64,000 nucleotides of DNA. It comes from Lachnoclostridium sp. Lineage in GTDB: Bacteria > Bacillota > Clostridia > Lachnospirales > Lachnospiraceae. The position numbers and the translations under genes were made by a program. The notes under the pieces are model-generated. The model did not search any database, had not been told where the DNA came from, and was given only the letters and a program-made list of their open reading frames with translations. This document shows positions 24,720 to 33,942 of this stretch, in pieces; the stretch's first letter is position 1, and every line of letters starts with the position of its first letter. Where the stretch lies: the NCBI GenBank assembly GCA_023665475.1, contig JAMPEB010000001.1, positions 1-64,000 on the forward strand, in the 5' to 3' direction.

Positions 24720-26072
24720 ATGAGCAATAAGATTGATCTGTTGGATAGGGCAAATTTTATAGAAAATGTAATAGCAATAGTGAATCAATTATCTGATAAT
24801 AAAACAGGATGTTGTTTTGCTATTGAAGGAGGATGGGGAATCGGGAAAACTTTTGTTATTGAAGATGTGGAAGAAAAATTAAAAATCATACAATCTGAAG
24901 AAACAAAAACAGATAAATATTTTGTATTTCATTATAATTGTTGGCAACATGATTATTATGAGGAACCATCAGTAGCTATCATATCCGCAATGAGTGCTTC
25001 GCTTAAGGAAGATGATACTATTGTTACGGAAAATATTGACAATACAATCAAAACAGGATACGAGATTGTAGCAGAAAAATTGAAAGAAATAGCAGGAACT
25101 TTTATTAAAAATAAAATAGGTATAAATTTGATTAGTATAGCAGATGAAATTCAAGAAAAGAAAGAGGAATCAGAAAAATCTGCTTTTGAATTTGACAAAA
25201 TGTTCAATTTTAGTCAGACGATTGAGAAAGTCAGGAGAAAGCTTCAAGAGATTGCACAACAAAGAACAATCATATTAGTAGTAGATGAGCTAGACCGCTG
25301 TATTCCCCAATACGCCATCAAGGTTCTTGAAAGGTTGCATCATATTTTTTATGGGCTTGAAAATGTTGTGGTTATCATGACAATTGATAGAAAGCAGTTA
25401 GAACATTCTGTAGAGGAAATGTTTGGCTCAAAAAATGATGATAATTCGATGGACATTGAAAAATACTTGAAAAAATTCATAGATTTTTCCATGGTATTGG
25501 ATAATGGAACAGTAAATGAATCCTTTCAAGACAAGTATCAATTTTATTTTAAAAGATTTATCGTGAATAATACTAATGACTTAAGTAAAGGTTTGCAACT
25601 TTTCCAAGTTCTTTTGAGTGAAGTTGATATTAGAAAGCAGGAAAAAATCATAGAAAAGGCAAATCTTATACATTCTCTTATATGCAATACTCAAGTTGAT
25701 GTATCTATGTTATTTTTTGAAATAATGTATGAAATACTAAAATCGTGGGGTATTGATGATTTGGGCTATGTCGTTTCAATAAACGATATATCGAATCCTA
25801 GTCTGGAAAAAATATTCGGTATAACAAAGTTAAAAGCAATAAAATCTTTGAATACACAAGCATTTAATACTGAAAATATTGAAGATATAAATTCATACAA
25901 GCATATTAAAGTTGTGAAATCTGATTTATTTGGAAAGGTATTTTGGTATTTTCGTGAAATATTTTATGATAAAGACAGCATTTATAAGGATCGCTATCAT
26001 CATATGGATGCAATAAAAAATGAAATCGAAATTGCTAAAAAGTATTGTGAATTTTGCAAAATAATAAAATAA
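24720..26072 (+). CDS. KAP-family P-loop NTPase
   Basis: A 450-residue STAND-like NTPase of the KAP family. Walker A is 'EGGWGIGKTF' (about residues 36-45). Walker B is 'TIILVVDELDRC' (about 182-193), with the family's D-E-L-D-R-C signature, and 'VVIMTIDRKQLEHSV' follows as sensor region. KAP proteins usually carry membrane helices inserted between the Walker motifs. Here that insert (about 115-160) is only weakly hydrophobic, so this member is probably cytosolic. KAP NTPases are frequent in mobile DNA and defence islands and are thought to be signalling or abortive-infection ATPases. The gene is very AT-rich compared with flanking chromosomal genes. AAGGAG lies upstream of the ATG. The C-terminal third (about 290-450) has no motif I recognise. 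Confidence 0.88.
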   Translation: MSNKIDLLDRANFIENVIAIVNQLSDNKTGCCFAIEGGWGIGKTFVIEDVEEKLKIIQSEETKTDKYFVFHYNCWQHDYYEEPSVAIISAMSASLKEDDTIVTENIDNTIKTGYEIVAEKLKEIAGTFIKNKIGINLISIADEIQEKKEESEKSAFEFDKMFNFSQTIEKVRRKLQEIAQQRTIILVVDELDRCIPQYAIKVLERLHHIFYGLENVVVIMTIDRKQLEHSVEEMFGSKNDDNSMDIEKYLKKFIDFSMVLDNGTVNESFQDKYQFYFKRFIVNNTNDLSKGLQLFQVLLSEVDIRKQEKIIEKANLIHSLICNTQVDVSMLFFEIMYEILKSWGIDDLGYVVSINDISNPSLEKIFGITKLKAIKSLNTQAFNTENIEDINSYKHIKVVKSDLFGKVFWYFREIFYDKDSIYKDRYHHMDAIKNEIEIAKKYCEFCKIIK

Positions 26073-26171
26073 GAGAAGAACCAAACCCGAGACCGAGACC
26101 GTTTCAAGTTTTGTGTAAACTCAAAAACCGATATAAGATATGTTTTTTTAATCGTTAAGTTTCTCAGTCTA

Positions 26172-26345
26172 CTATGCTTTCTGCAATCTTCCAGCCTCAA
26201 TCTCTTTTAGAAATGCTCTTCCACGCTCATTATAGTAATTATGTCTTTCCTGTGGTAGCATATCTTTAGTCATTTCATAGTTATACTCACGCAATTTGTG
26301 AATATCCTCAATCGTAAAATCAGGACTTAAAATAGGTTTTTCCAT
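26172..26345 (-). CDS. 57-residue conserved-type small protein, antitoxin-like
   Basis: A small reading frame beginning MEKPILSPDFTIEDIHKLRE and ending EIEAGRLQKA. GAGGG lies 6 nt before the ATG at 26345. The composition (short N-terminal extended part, then a charged helix with Glu/Lys/Arg) is like small antitoxins, and 'LSPDFTIEDIHKLREYNYE' resembles a small protein that recurs in Lachnospiraceae mobile regions, by my recollection. It points toward the end of the KAP gene (convergent). No toxin gene is directly joined to it. Confidence 0.6.
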   Translation of the reverse strand: MEKPILSPDFTIEDIHKLREYNYEMTKDMLPQERHNYYNERGRAFLKEIEAGRLQKA

Positions 26346-26489
26346 AATCATCCCTCACTTTCCAATAAAACAGTAGGACTATCCTTTCAGCCATTAGCAT
26401 TAATATAAGCGTATTCTTTCCAATATTTGCACATTTTGATATATCAAAATCAAATTTTCCTATGTCCTGCACACTGCCACCTCATCATC

Positions 26490-26761
26490 TCACCCTTTTC
26501 CATTCGTACATTGTTCGGACACCTCAATATTTAAAGCCTTATTTAAGGCTTTATTATTCTCCACGAAGACATCATATTTAGACACTATGTTATGGATTTC
26601 ATCTGATAGCATATCTATAACGGCAACTGACTCAATTTGCAATCCGTCTTCTTTAAGCGCAATGATTTTCTCCAACTGTTTCAACACATTCGAATACATT
26701 GCCTGTTCTTTTAATTGGCTGATTGTGTATTTCTAGATGCCAAACTCTTTTCTTCTGGCAT
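26490..26761 (-). pseudogene. small coiled-coil gene, apparently frameshifted
   Basis: An open frame of 69 codons from ATG 26699 encodes a helical protein (MYSNVLKQLEKIIALKEDGL…NKALNKALNIEV). It has no good ribosome site at that ATG. In another frame, ATG 26761 has AGAGG 7 nt upstream and encodes MPEEKSLASRNTQSAN before a stop, and the larger frame continues upstream of its ATG as 'YTISQLKEQA'. A single frameshift near 26725 would join them into one protein of about 90 residues. Either the gene is broken or the short form is made. Function unknown. Confidence 0.45.
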
Positions 26762-26966
26762 GATATTTCCTCTATCTCAATGGACATTGTGACCTCGTTA
26801 TTTTATTACACAAATTATTATATCCCAAAGATTCCACATATTCTTTTAAGGGAATCACAGCAATCCGGAAAGATAAAAGGATTTGAAGAAAATAAAATAG
26901 CTGCAGTTCTCCGTCAGTTCGTCAGTTATTCTTCAAATGAAAAGAATTCTATTTGTACTTATTTAA

Positions 26967-27554
26967 TTATGCTATACCCATTTTCTTTAATTCATCTAAC
27001 AAGCTTCTATATCTCTCTTTATTATTATCATAAATAATACCGTTAATTATTGATAGTATCATTGCCTGTCCGCCAAAAACCTGTTCCGAATCATATTCAT
27101 CCGGCAGTAACTCACCTGAAATGGGAATTTCAATTTCATTTATCCACCATTTGTCTATTTTTTGATATAATTCTAGTAACTTTACATACAACTTTGCATC
27201 TGCTTCATTAAAACCATAATTTAAATTTTTTAAAAGTTCATGCGTGATATCATTCCTTCTTCTCCGCAATTCTTGGTATAAGTTATAATCTTCCTCTGTA
27301 ATAGCCTCTGCATTAACAAACCAGCGCAACGAAGCATTCTCTATATTTTTCTCCAATGACCGCACTTCTTTTTTATATTCTTCTGTTTCTTCACAGTACA
27401 GTTCCCCATCCTTGATTTCAACATCACTATAAAAAGTTCTGGGTTGTGTAACAATATAATCTTTTAAACACTCAAAATTTAGTACAAATAATGCTGCAAA
27501 ATTTATATTAGCTTTTAAAATATCCTCATCTAATAAATTATTCCAATTATCCAA
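26967..27554 (-). CDS. HEPN-motif protein, possible RNase
   Basis: A 195-residue helical protein. Residues 97-110 read 'RRRRNDITHELLKN', which contains the HEPN ribonuclease signature R-N-x-x-x-H (Arg100 to His105, with the polar Asn right after Arg). HEPN domains are the catalytic parts of many abortive-infection and toxin RNases. No nucleotidyltransferase antitoxin (MNT) gene is adjacent, so it is not a simple HEPN-MNT pair. It lies between the KAP gene and a PD-(D/E)XK-like gene, all AT-rich. I could not assign a named family. Confidence 0.65.
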   Translation of the reverse strand: MDNWNNLLDEDILKANINFAALFVLNFECLKDYIVTQPRTFYSDVEIKDGELYCEETEEYKKEVRSLEKNIENASLRWFVNAEAITEEDYNLYQELRRRRNDITHELLKNLNYGFNEADAKLYVKLLELYQKIDKWWINEIEIPISGELLPDEYDSEQVFGGQAMILSIINGIIYDNNKERYRSLLDELKKMGIA

Positions 27555-27659
27555 CCTTAAATATCCTCCTAGAACACATCTTCAAGTGCCATCCAATGCT
27601 CATCACTCATATTCTCTGCATATTCCCTACAATTTCTAAATCCTCAGCGTAATTAATTT

Positions 27660-28553
27660 CTATGTATCCAACATATCCCATTCATCGCCTAATACCCATC
27701 TGAGAGCAGATAATTTCCCATTAAGCATTCCCCATTCAAAATCACTATAAGGACCCAAGTTTTCTTCTCCATATTTTTCTATAACTTTTCTTGCCGATTC
27801 CATAGCACCTTTCCAGATTTCCGGATTTACATCTTCTATTCCCTGTTCAATACGATATTCCAAACTCAAATGCCTATCAAACCATATCTTATCCATAAAC
27901 ATATTCTCTGCTTCTAAAACTTCTTTCAATGTGCGTACTTCTTCTCCGTCAGTATCATCAAATAAAGATATCCTTTCTGATTGATTTCGTATATTCGCGC
28001 ATAAATCATCTAGTTTCCGTTCAATTCTCGTTATTCCTTGTTCATTTACATATGAAAAATACGCCAACTGCTCTTCTTTCGTCATTTCTATTTCCAAATA
28101 TTCTAAACGAATCCCATACATCTTAGGCGTATTCAAAATATTAGCAATTCGCTCTAAATGATATATACGAACATCTAATGCTTTATCCGTTTCTTCTAAA
28201 GTTTTTCTTTCCATCAGTGATAATTCTTGATTCGTTATAAAAGCAAAGCCCTTTGCACCGTTTCTATAAACTCCCTCTAAATCATGTCTGTATTTTTTCT
28301 TTATTTCATTGAAACTTTGTTGTCCCCTTGGAAAATATACTGCTCCAATCCACTTAAAGCTATTAAATTCGCATAGCATATCCTTTCCACCATCTTTTCC
28401 ACCCAATGGATGTGAAGGATCGATATCACGAAATCCTTCCTGCTCTAAAATCAATGCTGCCAACCTTTCTGATGCCGCTTGTCCTTTATCCCATTCTGAC
28501 AATCTATGAAATGTTTCTCTTCCTTCTACCCTTCTCAATAAGTTTACCCCCAA
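27660..28553 (-). CDS. PD-(D/E)XK-like nuclease protein with C-terminal W-rich domain
   Basis: A 297-residue protein. The N-terminal half shows a restriction-endonuclease-like pattern: a helix 'QAASERLAALILEQEGF', then 'PLGGKDGGKDMLC' (residues 49-61) and a following strand 'WIGAVYFPRGQQSFNEIKKKYRHDLEG'. This fits D-(x)n-G-G-x-D, although the classical E-x-K is not obvious, so catalysis is uncertain. After a linker the C-terminus is a separate conserved-looking segment, 'FEWGMLNGKLSALRWVLGDE' followed by WDMLDT. The start is weak (TTG at 28553 or TTG at about 28538); neither has a strong ribosome site. It probably belongs to the same defence cluster as mod/res. Confidence 0.65.
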   Translation of the reverse strand: MGVNLLRRVEGRETFHRLSEWDKGQAASERLAALILEQEGFRDIDPSHPLGGKDGGKDMLCEFNSFKWIGAVYFPRGQQSFNEIKKKYRHDLEGVYRNGAKGFAFITNQELSLMERKTLEETDKALDVRIYHLERIANILNTPKMYGIRLEYLEIEMTKEEQLAYFSYVNEQGITRIERKLDDLCANIRNQSERISLFDDTDGEEVRTLKEVLEAENMFMDKIWFDRHLSLEYRIEQGIEDVNPEIWKGAMESARKVIEKYGEENLGPYSDFEWGMLNGKLSALRWVLGDEWDMLDT

Positions 28554-28554
28554 T

Positions 28555-28838
28555 GCTATTCTTCTAAAATCTTACCTATAAATTCATATAGTTCTTATAT
28601 TTCATCTTTGCTCAAAGTAATACCTTTTCCCATCTTTTCATGTTCAGGTACTCAATTTCTAATATCGTATTTTGAAATTCTTCCATTCCAAGAGATAGAA
28701 TTCAATTCTTTTTCCATCCCTTAGTACTCTTGGAAAGTACTCCTAGTTCTTCTAAGGATATTCTTTTTAATATCTGCCACTGTAAAAAGATGCGCATAAT
28801 AAAACAAATCATCTAAATATTTACGAAACAAAGGATCT
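28555..28838 (-). pseudogene. decayed coding remnants between res and the nuclease-like gene
   Basis: No intact gene is visible. One stretch reads 'KGITLSKDEI', stop, 'ELYEFIGKILEE', stop, just before the nuclease-like gene. Another reads 'DPLFRKYLDDLFYYAHLFTV' then about 20 more residues and stops, with no start codon. Both look like fragments of former genes interrupted by stops. Confidence 0.35.
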
Positions 28839-28839
28839 A

Positions 28840-31800
28840 TTATTCTGTAATTACTTCTTCAATAATCTGCTTAATTTTTTTATTGCTCAATTGCGTATGA
28901 AAAGAAACTGTATAACCATCAATCGTAAGTTGCTTAAAGAAAGCTTCTGCACATTTAATTTTGACATCTTCCGTACCACGGAGAGTAGACTTTCTTTCAA
29001 CTAATTTTGTTTCCACCACAATATTCAGTTCCTTTGTGCCGCCTTTTCGCTTTACAACATACATAAAGTCCGGGCTGTAAGTCTCACCAACAATAGTGGG
29101 AATTGCTATGCTGGACTTTGGAATTTTTCCATATACCACAATCTCATCAATATCAGAATGCATGATATTGTCTTTTTCCAATGGAGAGTCAAAAGCAATG
29201 CGATTATATAGGTATTTATCAGATGGCGTTCCCTCAACAAACATTGTGCCTACATTTCCCTGCTTAATCACTTCTCTGGGTGTGCCGTCTTTATATGTCA
29301 GTGTAGTTTCTGTAACAGGCTGATTTGAACGAGAATACTTGAAACGGGTCTGCATTTTCTCTATACGCCAATCTACAAACGCACTAACAATATTAGAAAC
29401 CGTATATTCATTGATATGGTCTTCTGGAATACCATTTCCCTCTTCGCTTGCGAGTTCACACAGCGCCTTATGAAGTTCCACAATCGGAATACTTGTCTGT
29501 CTACTGATTCTTTTTAAGAATTCATTATATGCCAATGGTCTTTTCACAAAATACGATACTCCTGTATCTTCTCTAAGCACCATTGCATTCCCATCGGCAA
29601 CTACCTCATCTCTATGGCTATACAATGTGACATTTCCAAAAATGCCACCTTTTCGTAATATATCATGTAACACCTGTGGAATTTCGTCTTTTACATCAGT
29701 ATCATAGAATAAGTAATATTTATGATTAATGTTTTCCCAAAGTTCCTTTAATTCAGAATAGACAGCCTTACAAATATGGATTTCTTCTTTATTGTTTTTG
29801 TTAACATCCGTGACCTTATTACTGCCTACACCACTAGCAAACTCTGGATAATCTGCGAAAAATGCATCTCTTTTCTCGGTGCTTATTTCTCTTTCGAAGT
29901 TAATATAACCTTTTGTCATCAATTCAAGAGCAAGTGTATTTGTATCCATTTTTCGTTCTTTAGCAACTTTTTCTAAAGTTTCTTTCGATACAACTGTAGT
30001 CGCAGGCATTTCTCCATTGATTTCATCAACCAACTTTTGTGCAAAATCAGCTTCTGTAAAATCCACTATATAGTTCAACTTAAATTCTTCATTAGAGATG
30101 CGATTGCCGTTTTCATCAACCGGCAAACGCAGACCACGTCCAACCTCTTGCAACTTACTGCTCTCGCTGCCACTAGAACGTAGCTTTGCTATAGTAAATA
30201 CATTAGGGTTATCCCAACCTTCTCTTAGTGTCCATTTTGAGAAAAGGAATCTTCTTGTATTATATGTACCATCTACATTACGAAAAGAAATCAATCCCTT
30301 TTTATTATGAAGTATATCTTCCACTTCATTTGCAATTGATTCATCAGAATCGTTATTGTCCTGTGAAAAATATCCTGCATGACAAGCAGAAATATCTGCT
30401 GCACTTGCTACAAGATATTCTCTATATTCTTGTTCTGCACTAGGCAATGTTGCCAACAGATTATTGATATGTTCCAACAAAAGACTTTCAAACATTTCCT
30501 TAAGATATGGTATTTTTCCATCCTCTGCTTCTCGGTATGATGAGATATCGTCAATAAAGAAAAGTGCTAGTGTTTTAATTTTAAATTGCCTGCCAGAAAA
30601 ATTCTGTCTTTCAGTTTCAAAGTGGCGTTGAATAGCCAATTTCAACATTTGCTCCTGATAAGAAGATGAATAAATATCTGTGTTAAATTCCTCTCCTTGG
30701 AATTTCGTCTGTCCATTTGTCAATTCAATATAATTTTTACCAATAGCAGAAATAGTAATACCTTCAAAGGCTGTATCAATAACGGACAACGAATCTCCCT
30801 GACATAAACATATAGGTCTTGTATCTTTGCCACGCTTCTTTAAATGGAATGTAGCAGAGGTTTTGGATACAACGGTTACCAACTTAACCTTTTCTTCTTT
30901 TTGTGATAAAGGTTCAAAATGCTCTTTTGCAACACCTTTTATCAGATTAAGATTAAAGGCATCACAAGCATTCAATTCGTAAACAAGGTTATTAAAATCT
31001 TTGGATGTTGTTCCATTACACCCTATACCGACAGACAATTCTGGAAAAGTTGCCCCAAAACGAATAATCATCTGCGGACATAATTCTGTAGTGATAACTT
31101 TATATGCCCTTTGGTCTCTGGAAAAACGATGCGGCTCATCAATAATAACAATCGGTTTCGTTGCTTTCAATGCATCGAATGGTCGATAAAATCCCTCTAC
31201 CAGATAGTCATAGTCAGAACATGTCAACATATTACTAGTTGTCAAAAGTTGCATATTTACAAGCAATACATAAATCTTGTTTGTGTTTTGGCAAGAACCT
31301 ATAACATAATCTCTCACTGCCGATGGCATTGATAAAAAGCCTTTTTTCTTTTTCTTGGGGCTCTCCAAAACACCTAATTCAATATCACAGTTATATCCAC
31401 AAGCATCTGAAAAATGATGTTTTACATAACTGTCTGATATAAACTGGGATGCGCCTGCTTTGATTGCCAAGGATGGAACCGCAACAATAAACTTATTAAA
31501 GCCAAATCTTTTATGCATTTCATAGATGGTCTGTGTATATACATAAGTTTTTCCTGTTCCTGTTTCCATTTTAACATCAAGGTTAAGATAATCTCCCTCA
31601 TCACGACAGCCACGGTAATCTGCACGAATACCTTTTTGAACTTCTAAGAGATTATGAATCAGTAAAGGGTCCTTCCCATCAAACATTGGATTTTCGTAAG
31701 AAAAGCGAGGTTTACTCATCGAAACACCATCAAGTACAGACATCAGAGCATCTATCGCTTTTTTCTGATGGTCTAATTCTCGTTCAAGTATTAATTCCAA
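28840..31800 (-). CDS. res: type III restriction enzyme Res subunit
   Basis: About 986 residues. It is the ATP-dependent helicase/nuclease of a type III restriction system and acts only in complex with Mod. The superfamily-2 helicase core has Walker A 'METGTGKTYVYTQ' (about 78-90) and a DEPH box 'IVIIDEPHRFSRDQ' near 220. Further motifs are 'FGATFPE' and the late helicase motif 'LQEVGRGLRLPVDENG'. The C-terminal nuclease domain has 'YSPDFMYVV...IVVETK', a PD-(D/E)XK site that looks intact. I prefer the TTG start at 31800 (8 nt after AGGAGG); a GTG at 31809 lies inside the ribosome site. It starts a few bases after mod. Confidence 0.94.
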   Translation of the reverse strand: MELILERELDHQKKAIDALMSVLDGVSMSKPRFSYENPMFDGKDPLLIHNLLEVQKGIRADYRGCRDEGDYLNLDVKMETGTGKTYVYTQTIYEMHKRFGFNKFIVAVPSLAIKAGASQFISDSYVKHHFSDACGYNCDIELGVLESPKKKKKGFLSMPSAVRDYVIGSCQNTNKIYVLLVNMQLLTTSNMLTCSDYDYLVEGFYRPFDALKATKPIVIIDEPHRFSRDQRAYKVITTELCPQMIIRFGATFPELSVGIGCNGTTSKDFNNLVYELNACDAFNLNLIKGVAKEHFEPLSQKEEKVKLVTVVSKTSATFHLKKRGKDTRPICLCQGDSLSVIDTAFEGITISAIGKNYIELTNGQTKFQGEEFNTDIYSSSYQEQMLKLAIQRHFETERQNFSGRQFKIKTLALFFIDDISSYREAEDGKIPYLKEMFESLLLEHINNLLATLPSAEQEYREYLVASAADISACHAGYFSQDNNDSDESIANEVEDILHNKKGLISFRNVDGTYNTRRFLFSKWTLREGWDNPNVFTIAKLRSSGSESSKLQEVGRGLRLPVDENGNRISNEEFKLNYIVDFTEADFAQKLVDEINGEMPATTVVSKETLEKVAKERKMDTNTLALELMTKGYINFEREISTEKRDAFFADYPEFASGVGSNKVTDVNKNNKEEIHICKAVYSELKELWENINHKYYLFYDTDVKDEIPQVLHDILRKGGIFGNVTLYSHRDEVVADGNAMVLREDTGVSYFVKRPLAYNEFLKRISRQTSIPIVELHKALCELASEEGNGIPEDHINEYTVSNIVSAFVDWRIEKMQTRFKYSRSNQPVTETTLTYKDGTPREVIKQGNVGTMFVEGTPSDKYLYNRIAFDSPLEKDNIMHSDIDEIVVYGKIPKSSIAIPTIVGETYSPDFMYVVKRKGGTKELNIVVETKLVERKSTLRGTEDVKIKCAEAFFKQLTIDGYTVSFHTQLSNKKIKQIIEEVITE

Positions 31801-31813
31801 AATTTGCACCTCC

Positions 31814-33868
31814 TTAGTATCTGATATCCAGATTGATTTTTAAATTCTTTTCCGAATCTCGTAAGATCTTTACATTTGTTTTTAAATTTTCCATTTCAAC
31901 ATAGTTGAAATTGTAACCAAAGAGAACAATATTTTGTGGATTAAAATTCCCTTCAAAATTATATTTTTCAATCAAATCTTTGATAGCATCTTCTGTTAAC
32001 CCCGGATTAATGAGATATAAATGATTATCACACCAATAAGCGATGTAACCAGCAAAGTCAATCATCTTACAGTTATTTACGAAGCCATAATTATCATGAA
32101 CAAGCCAAGTTGTAAGTACAGTATTTGCCCCGAATTCATCATACACAGTAGTATCTGTAACTAATCCGCTGTTATCGAATGACTCCATTTTATCCAAGGT
32201 TGTCTGGCTGACCTCATGTAAGGTATAGTGCTTGAAACCAAAGTCAGCTGTAGTGTCTGGACTTTCTGATTTTATCTTTCTTGCTGAATGTATGATTCGC
32301 TCCATTGCAATTTGATCCAAGGTATGAACCCTATTTTGTTTGTCAAGAAACTTTATCATTTTTTTAATTTTGTTTTTTGCTTTACCAGAAGAATTTTGTA
32401 AAGAATCATCTAAATCTTCTGGAAGTTGAACCATGATATATTTAATATTTCTTTTATACTGTGCATTTATATGCATAACTGCATCTGCAGTAGATGAAGA
32501 ACCCGAAAAAAAGTCAAGCACCGTAAAATCATCTCCCTCTAAAAGAGTGATAAGAAGTTTCAGAAAACCAATGTTTTTGGGTGCAGAAAATAATACTTCA
32601 TCTGAATTAAATAAGTCTTTTAGGTATGTCCCTGCGCCAGTAGTTGTCAATTCCATACTGTATTCCTTTTTAACGCCATTCACAATAGCTTCATATTTTT
32701 TGTTCACAAGTTGGCTTTTCATTCTTACTTTATCTGCATAATTTTTCTCATATATTTTACTTTCTGCGAAGTCTAACGCATCTTCCTCATATAACTCTAA
32801 AAGTTTTGATGATGTGTATGTATTCTCTACCAAATTTCCATCTTTAACAGATGCATATCTTTGATAGCCCAAAGTTATTAGTTCTGTATCAACATCATCA
32901 ATATTTTCTTTTCTGATTTCAATTTTATCAATTGACCTATTATAGTAAACAGAATAATTCTTATCAGAATCAAGATTTGTTACAATCTCATTAAATTCAT
33001 TTTCTCCTACAAGAACTCTTTTACCACTATTATGAACATAGTTTCCATTTTCATCTAAAGACATGTCAGATGCTGCTTTTGGTACATTCTCCACAAAATG
33101 AGCTAGTTCTTTTTTTCTAGAATAAATCAAACAGTATTCTGAACTAATCGAAATAAAATCCGAGTTTTTACGGCCTTTGGGATTATTTTCAACAGAAAGA
33201 CAAGATATGAAATTTTGTTCACCAAAAATGTCATCACACATCAACTTTAAGTTTCCTTGCTCATTATCATCAATTGAGATGAAAATCACACCATCTTTTG
33301 CAAGCAAATCTCTGGCCAATTGTAGTCTCGGATACATAAACATTAGCCATGCAGAATGTGAAGCGCTTCCACGATTAGTTAAGTCAAGAATTCTCTGTGC
33401 CTGTTCTTCATCAATACTTAATTTTGCAACCAAATCATCAACTGTAAAACTGAACTTATCATTATACACAAACCCATCTGTGCCCGTATTGTAAGGTGGA
33501 TCTATATAGATACACTTCACTTCTCCAGCATATGACTTAAGCATGTGTTTTAATCCATCAAGATTATCTCCACTAATATAAACATTCTCGCTGTTTTTGT
33601 TCTCAGGCAAGCTGTTGTGTACATCATCAGGAACAATAATTGTTTCTGTATCAAGTGAGGCAATCATTTTAGCATAATTTTTACCAAGGAACTTTAATTC
33701 ATATCCTTCCTGTGATATGTCAACCTTATCCTTTAATAACTCCGAAAATCTTATCATATCAAATGAGCCATCAGCATGAAAACAAGATGGGAAATTCTCA
33801 TGCAAAACATGCAGTTCTTTTTGGTTAGGAGTTACAGCTTTGTTTGCCGCCATAATATCTTTAATCAT
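31814..33868 (-). CDS. mod: type III DNA methyltransferase Mod subunit
   Basis: A 684-residue beta-class N6-adenine methyltransferase that recognises the asymmetric target and methylates one strand. Motif IV is 'CIYIDPPYNTGTDG' (DPPY at 123-126). The AdoMet-binding motif I comes later, 'VLDFFSGSSSTADAV' near residue 450, which is the circular order of the beta class. The region between (about 200-430) is the target recognition domain and sets sequence specificity. 'GGISIDDNE'-like 'VIFISIDDNEQGNLK' is typical of Mod proteins. No simple-sequence repeat suggesting phase variation is present. It is the first gene of the mod-res operon. Confidence 0.95.
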   Translation of the reverse strand: MIKDIMAANKAVTPNQKELHVLHENFPSCFHADGSFDMIRFSELLKDKVDISQEGYELKFLGKNYAKMIASLDTETIIVPDDVHNSLPENKNSENVYISGDNLDGLKHMLKSYAGEVKCIYIDPPYNTGTDGFVYNDKFSFTVDDLVAKLSIDEEQAQRILDLTNRGSASHSAWLMFMYPRLQLARDLLAKDGVIFISIDDNEQGNLKLMCDDIFGEQNFISCLSVENNPKGRKNSDFISISSEYCLIYSRKKELAHFVENVPKAASDMSLDENGNYVHNSGKRVLVGENEFNEIVTNLDSDKNYSVYYNRSIDKIEIRKENIDDVDTELITLGYQRYASVKDGNLVENTYTSSKLLELYEEDALDFAESKIYEKNYADKVRMKSQLVNKKYEAIVNGVKKEYSMELTTTGAGTYLKDLFNSDEVLFSAPKNIGFLKLLITLLEGDDFTVLDFFSGSSSTADAVMHINAQYKRNIKYIMVQLPEDLDDSLQNSSGKAKNKIKKMIKFLDKQNRVHTLDQIAMERIIHSARKIKSESPDTTADFGFKHYTLHEVSQTTLDKMESFDNSGLVTDTTVYDEFGANTVLTTWLVHDNYGFVNNCKMIDFAGYIAYWCDNHLYLINPGLTEDAIKDLIEKYNFEGNFNPQNIVLFGYNFNYVEMENLKTNVKILRDSEKNLKINLDIRY

Positions 33869-33900
33869 TCTAATTTCTCCTTTTATCTTTTCTACATTTT

Positions 33901-33909
33901 ATTATATCA
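33901..33909 (-). promoter_or_regulatory. extended -10 element before mod
   Basis: On the minus strand TGATATAAT, a TGn-TATAAT extended -10 (33901-33909), lies about 33 bp upstream of the mod ATG. I see no good -35. Confidence 0.5.
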
Positions 33910-33942
33910 CAATGCAGTTATTTCATCTATTGTAACCTATAT

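Noticed and set aside
26723-27037. 104-codon plus-strand frame
   Set aside because: Aromatic, low-complexity translation of AT-rich DNA overlapping the end of the HEPN-motif gene; no ribosome site.
24500-33942. Integrated phage or conjugative element
   Set aside because: No integrase, recombinase, capsid, relaxase or attachment-site repeat could be found, so the region is described only as an AT-rich accessory island.
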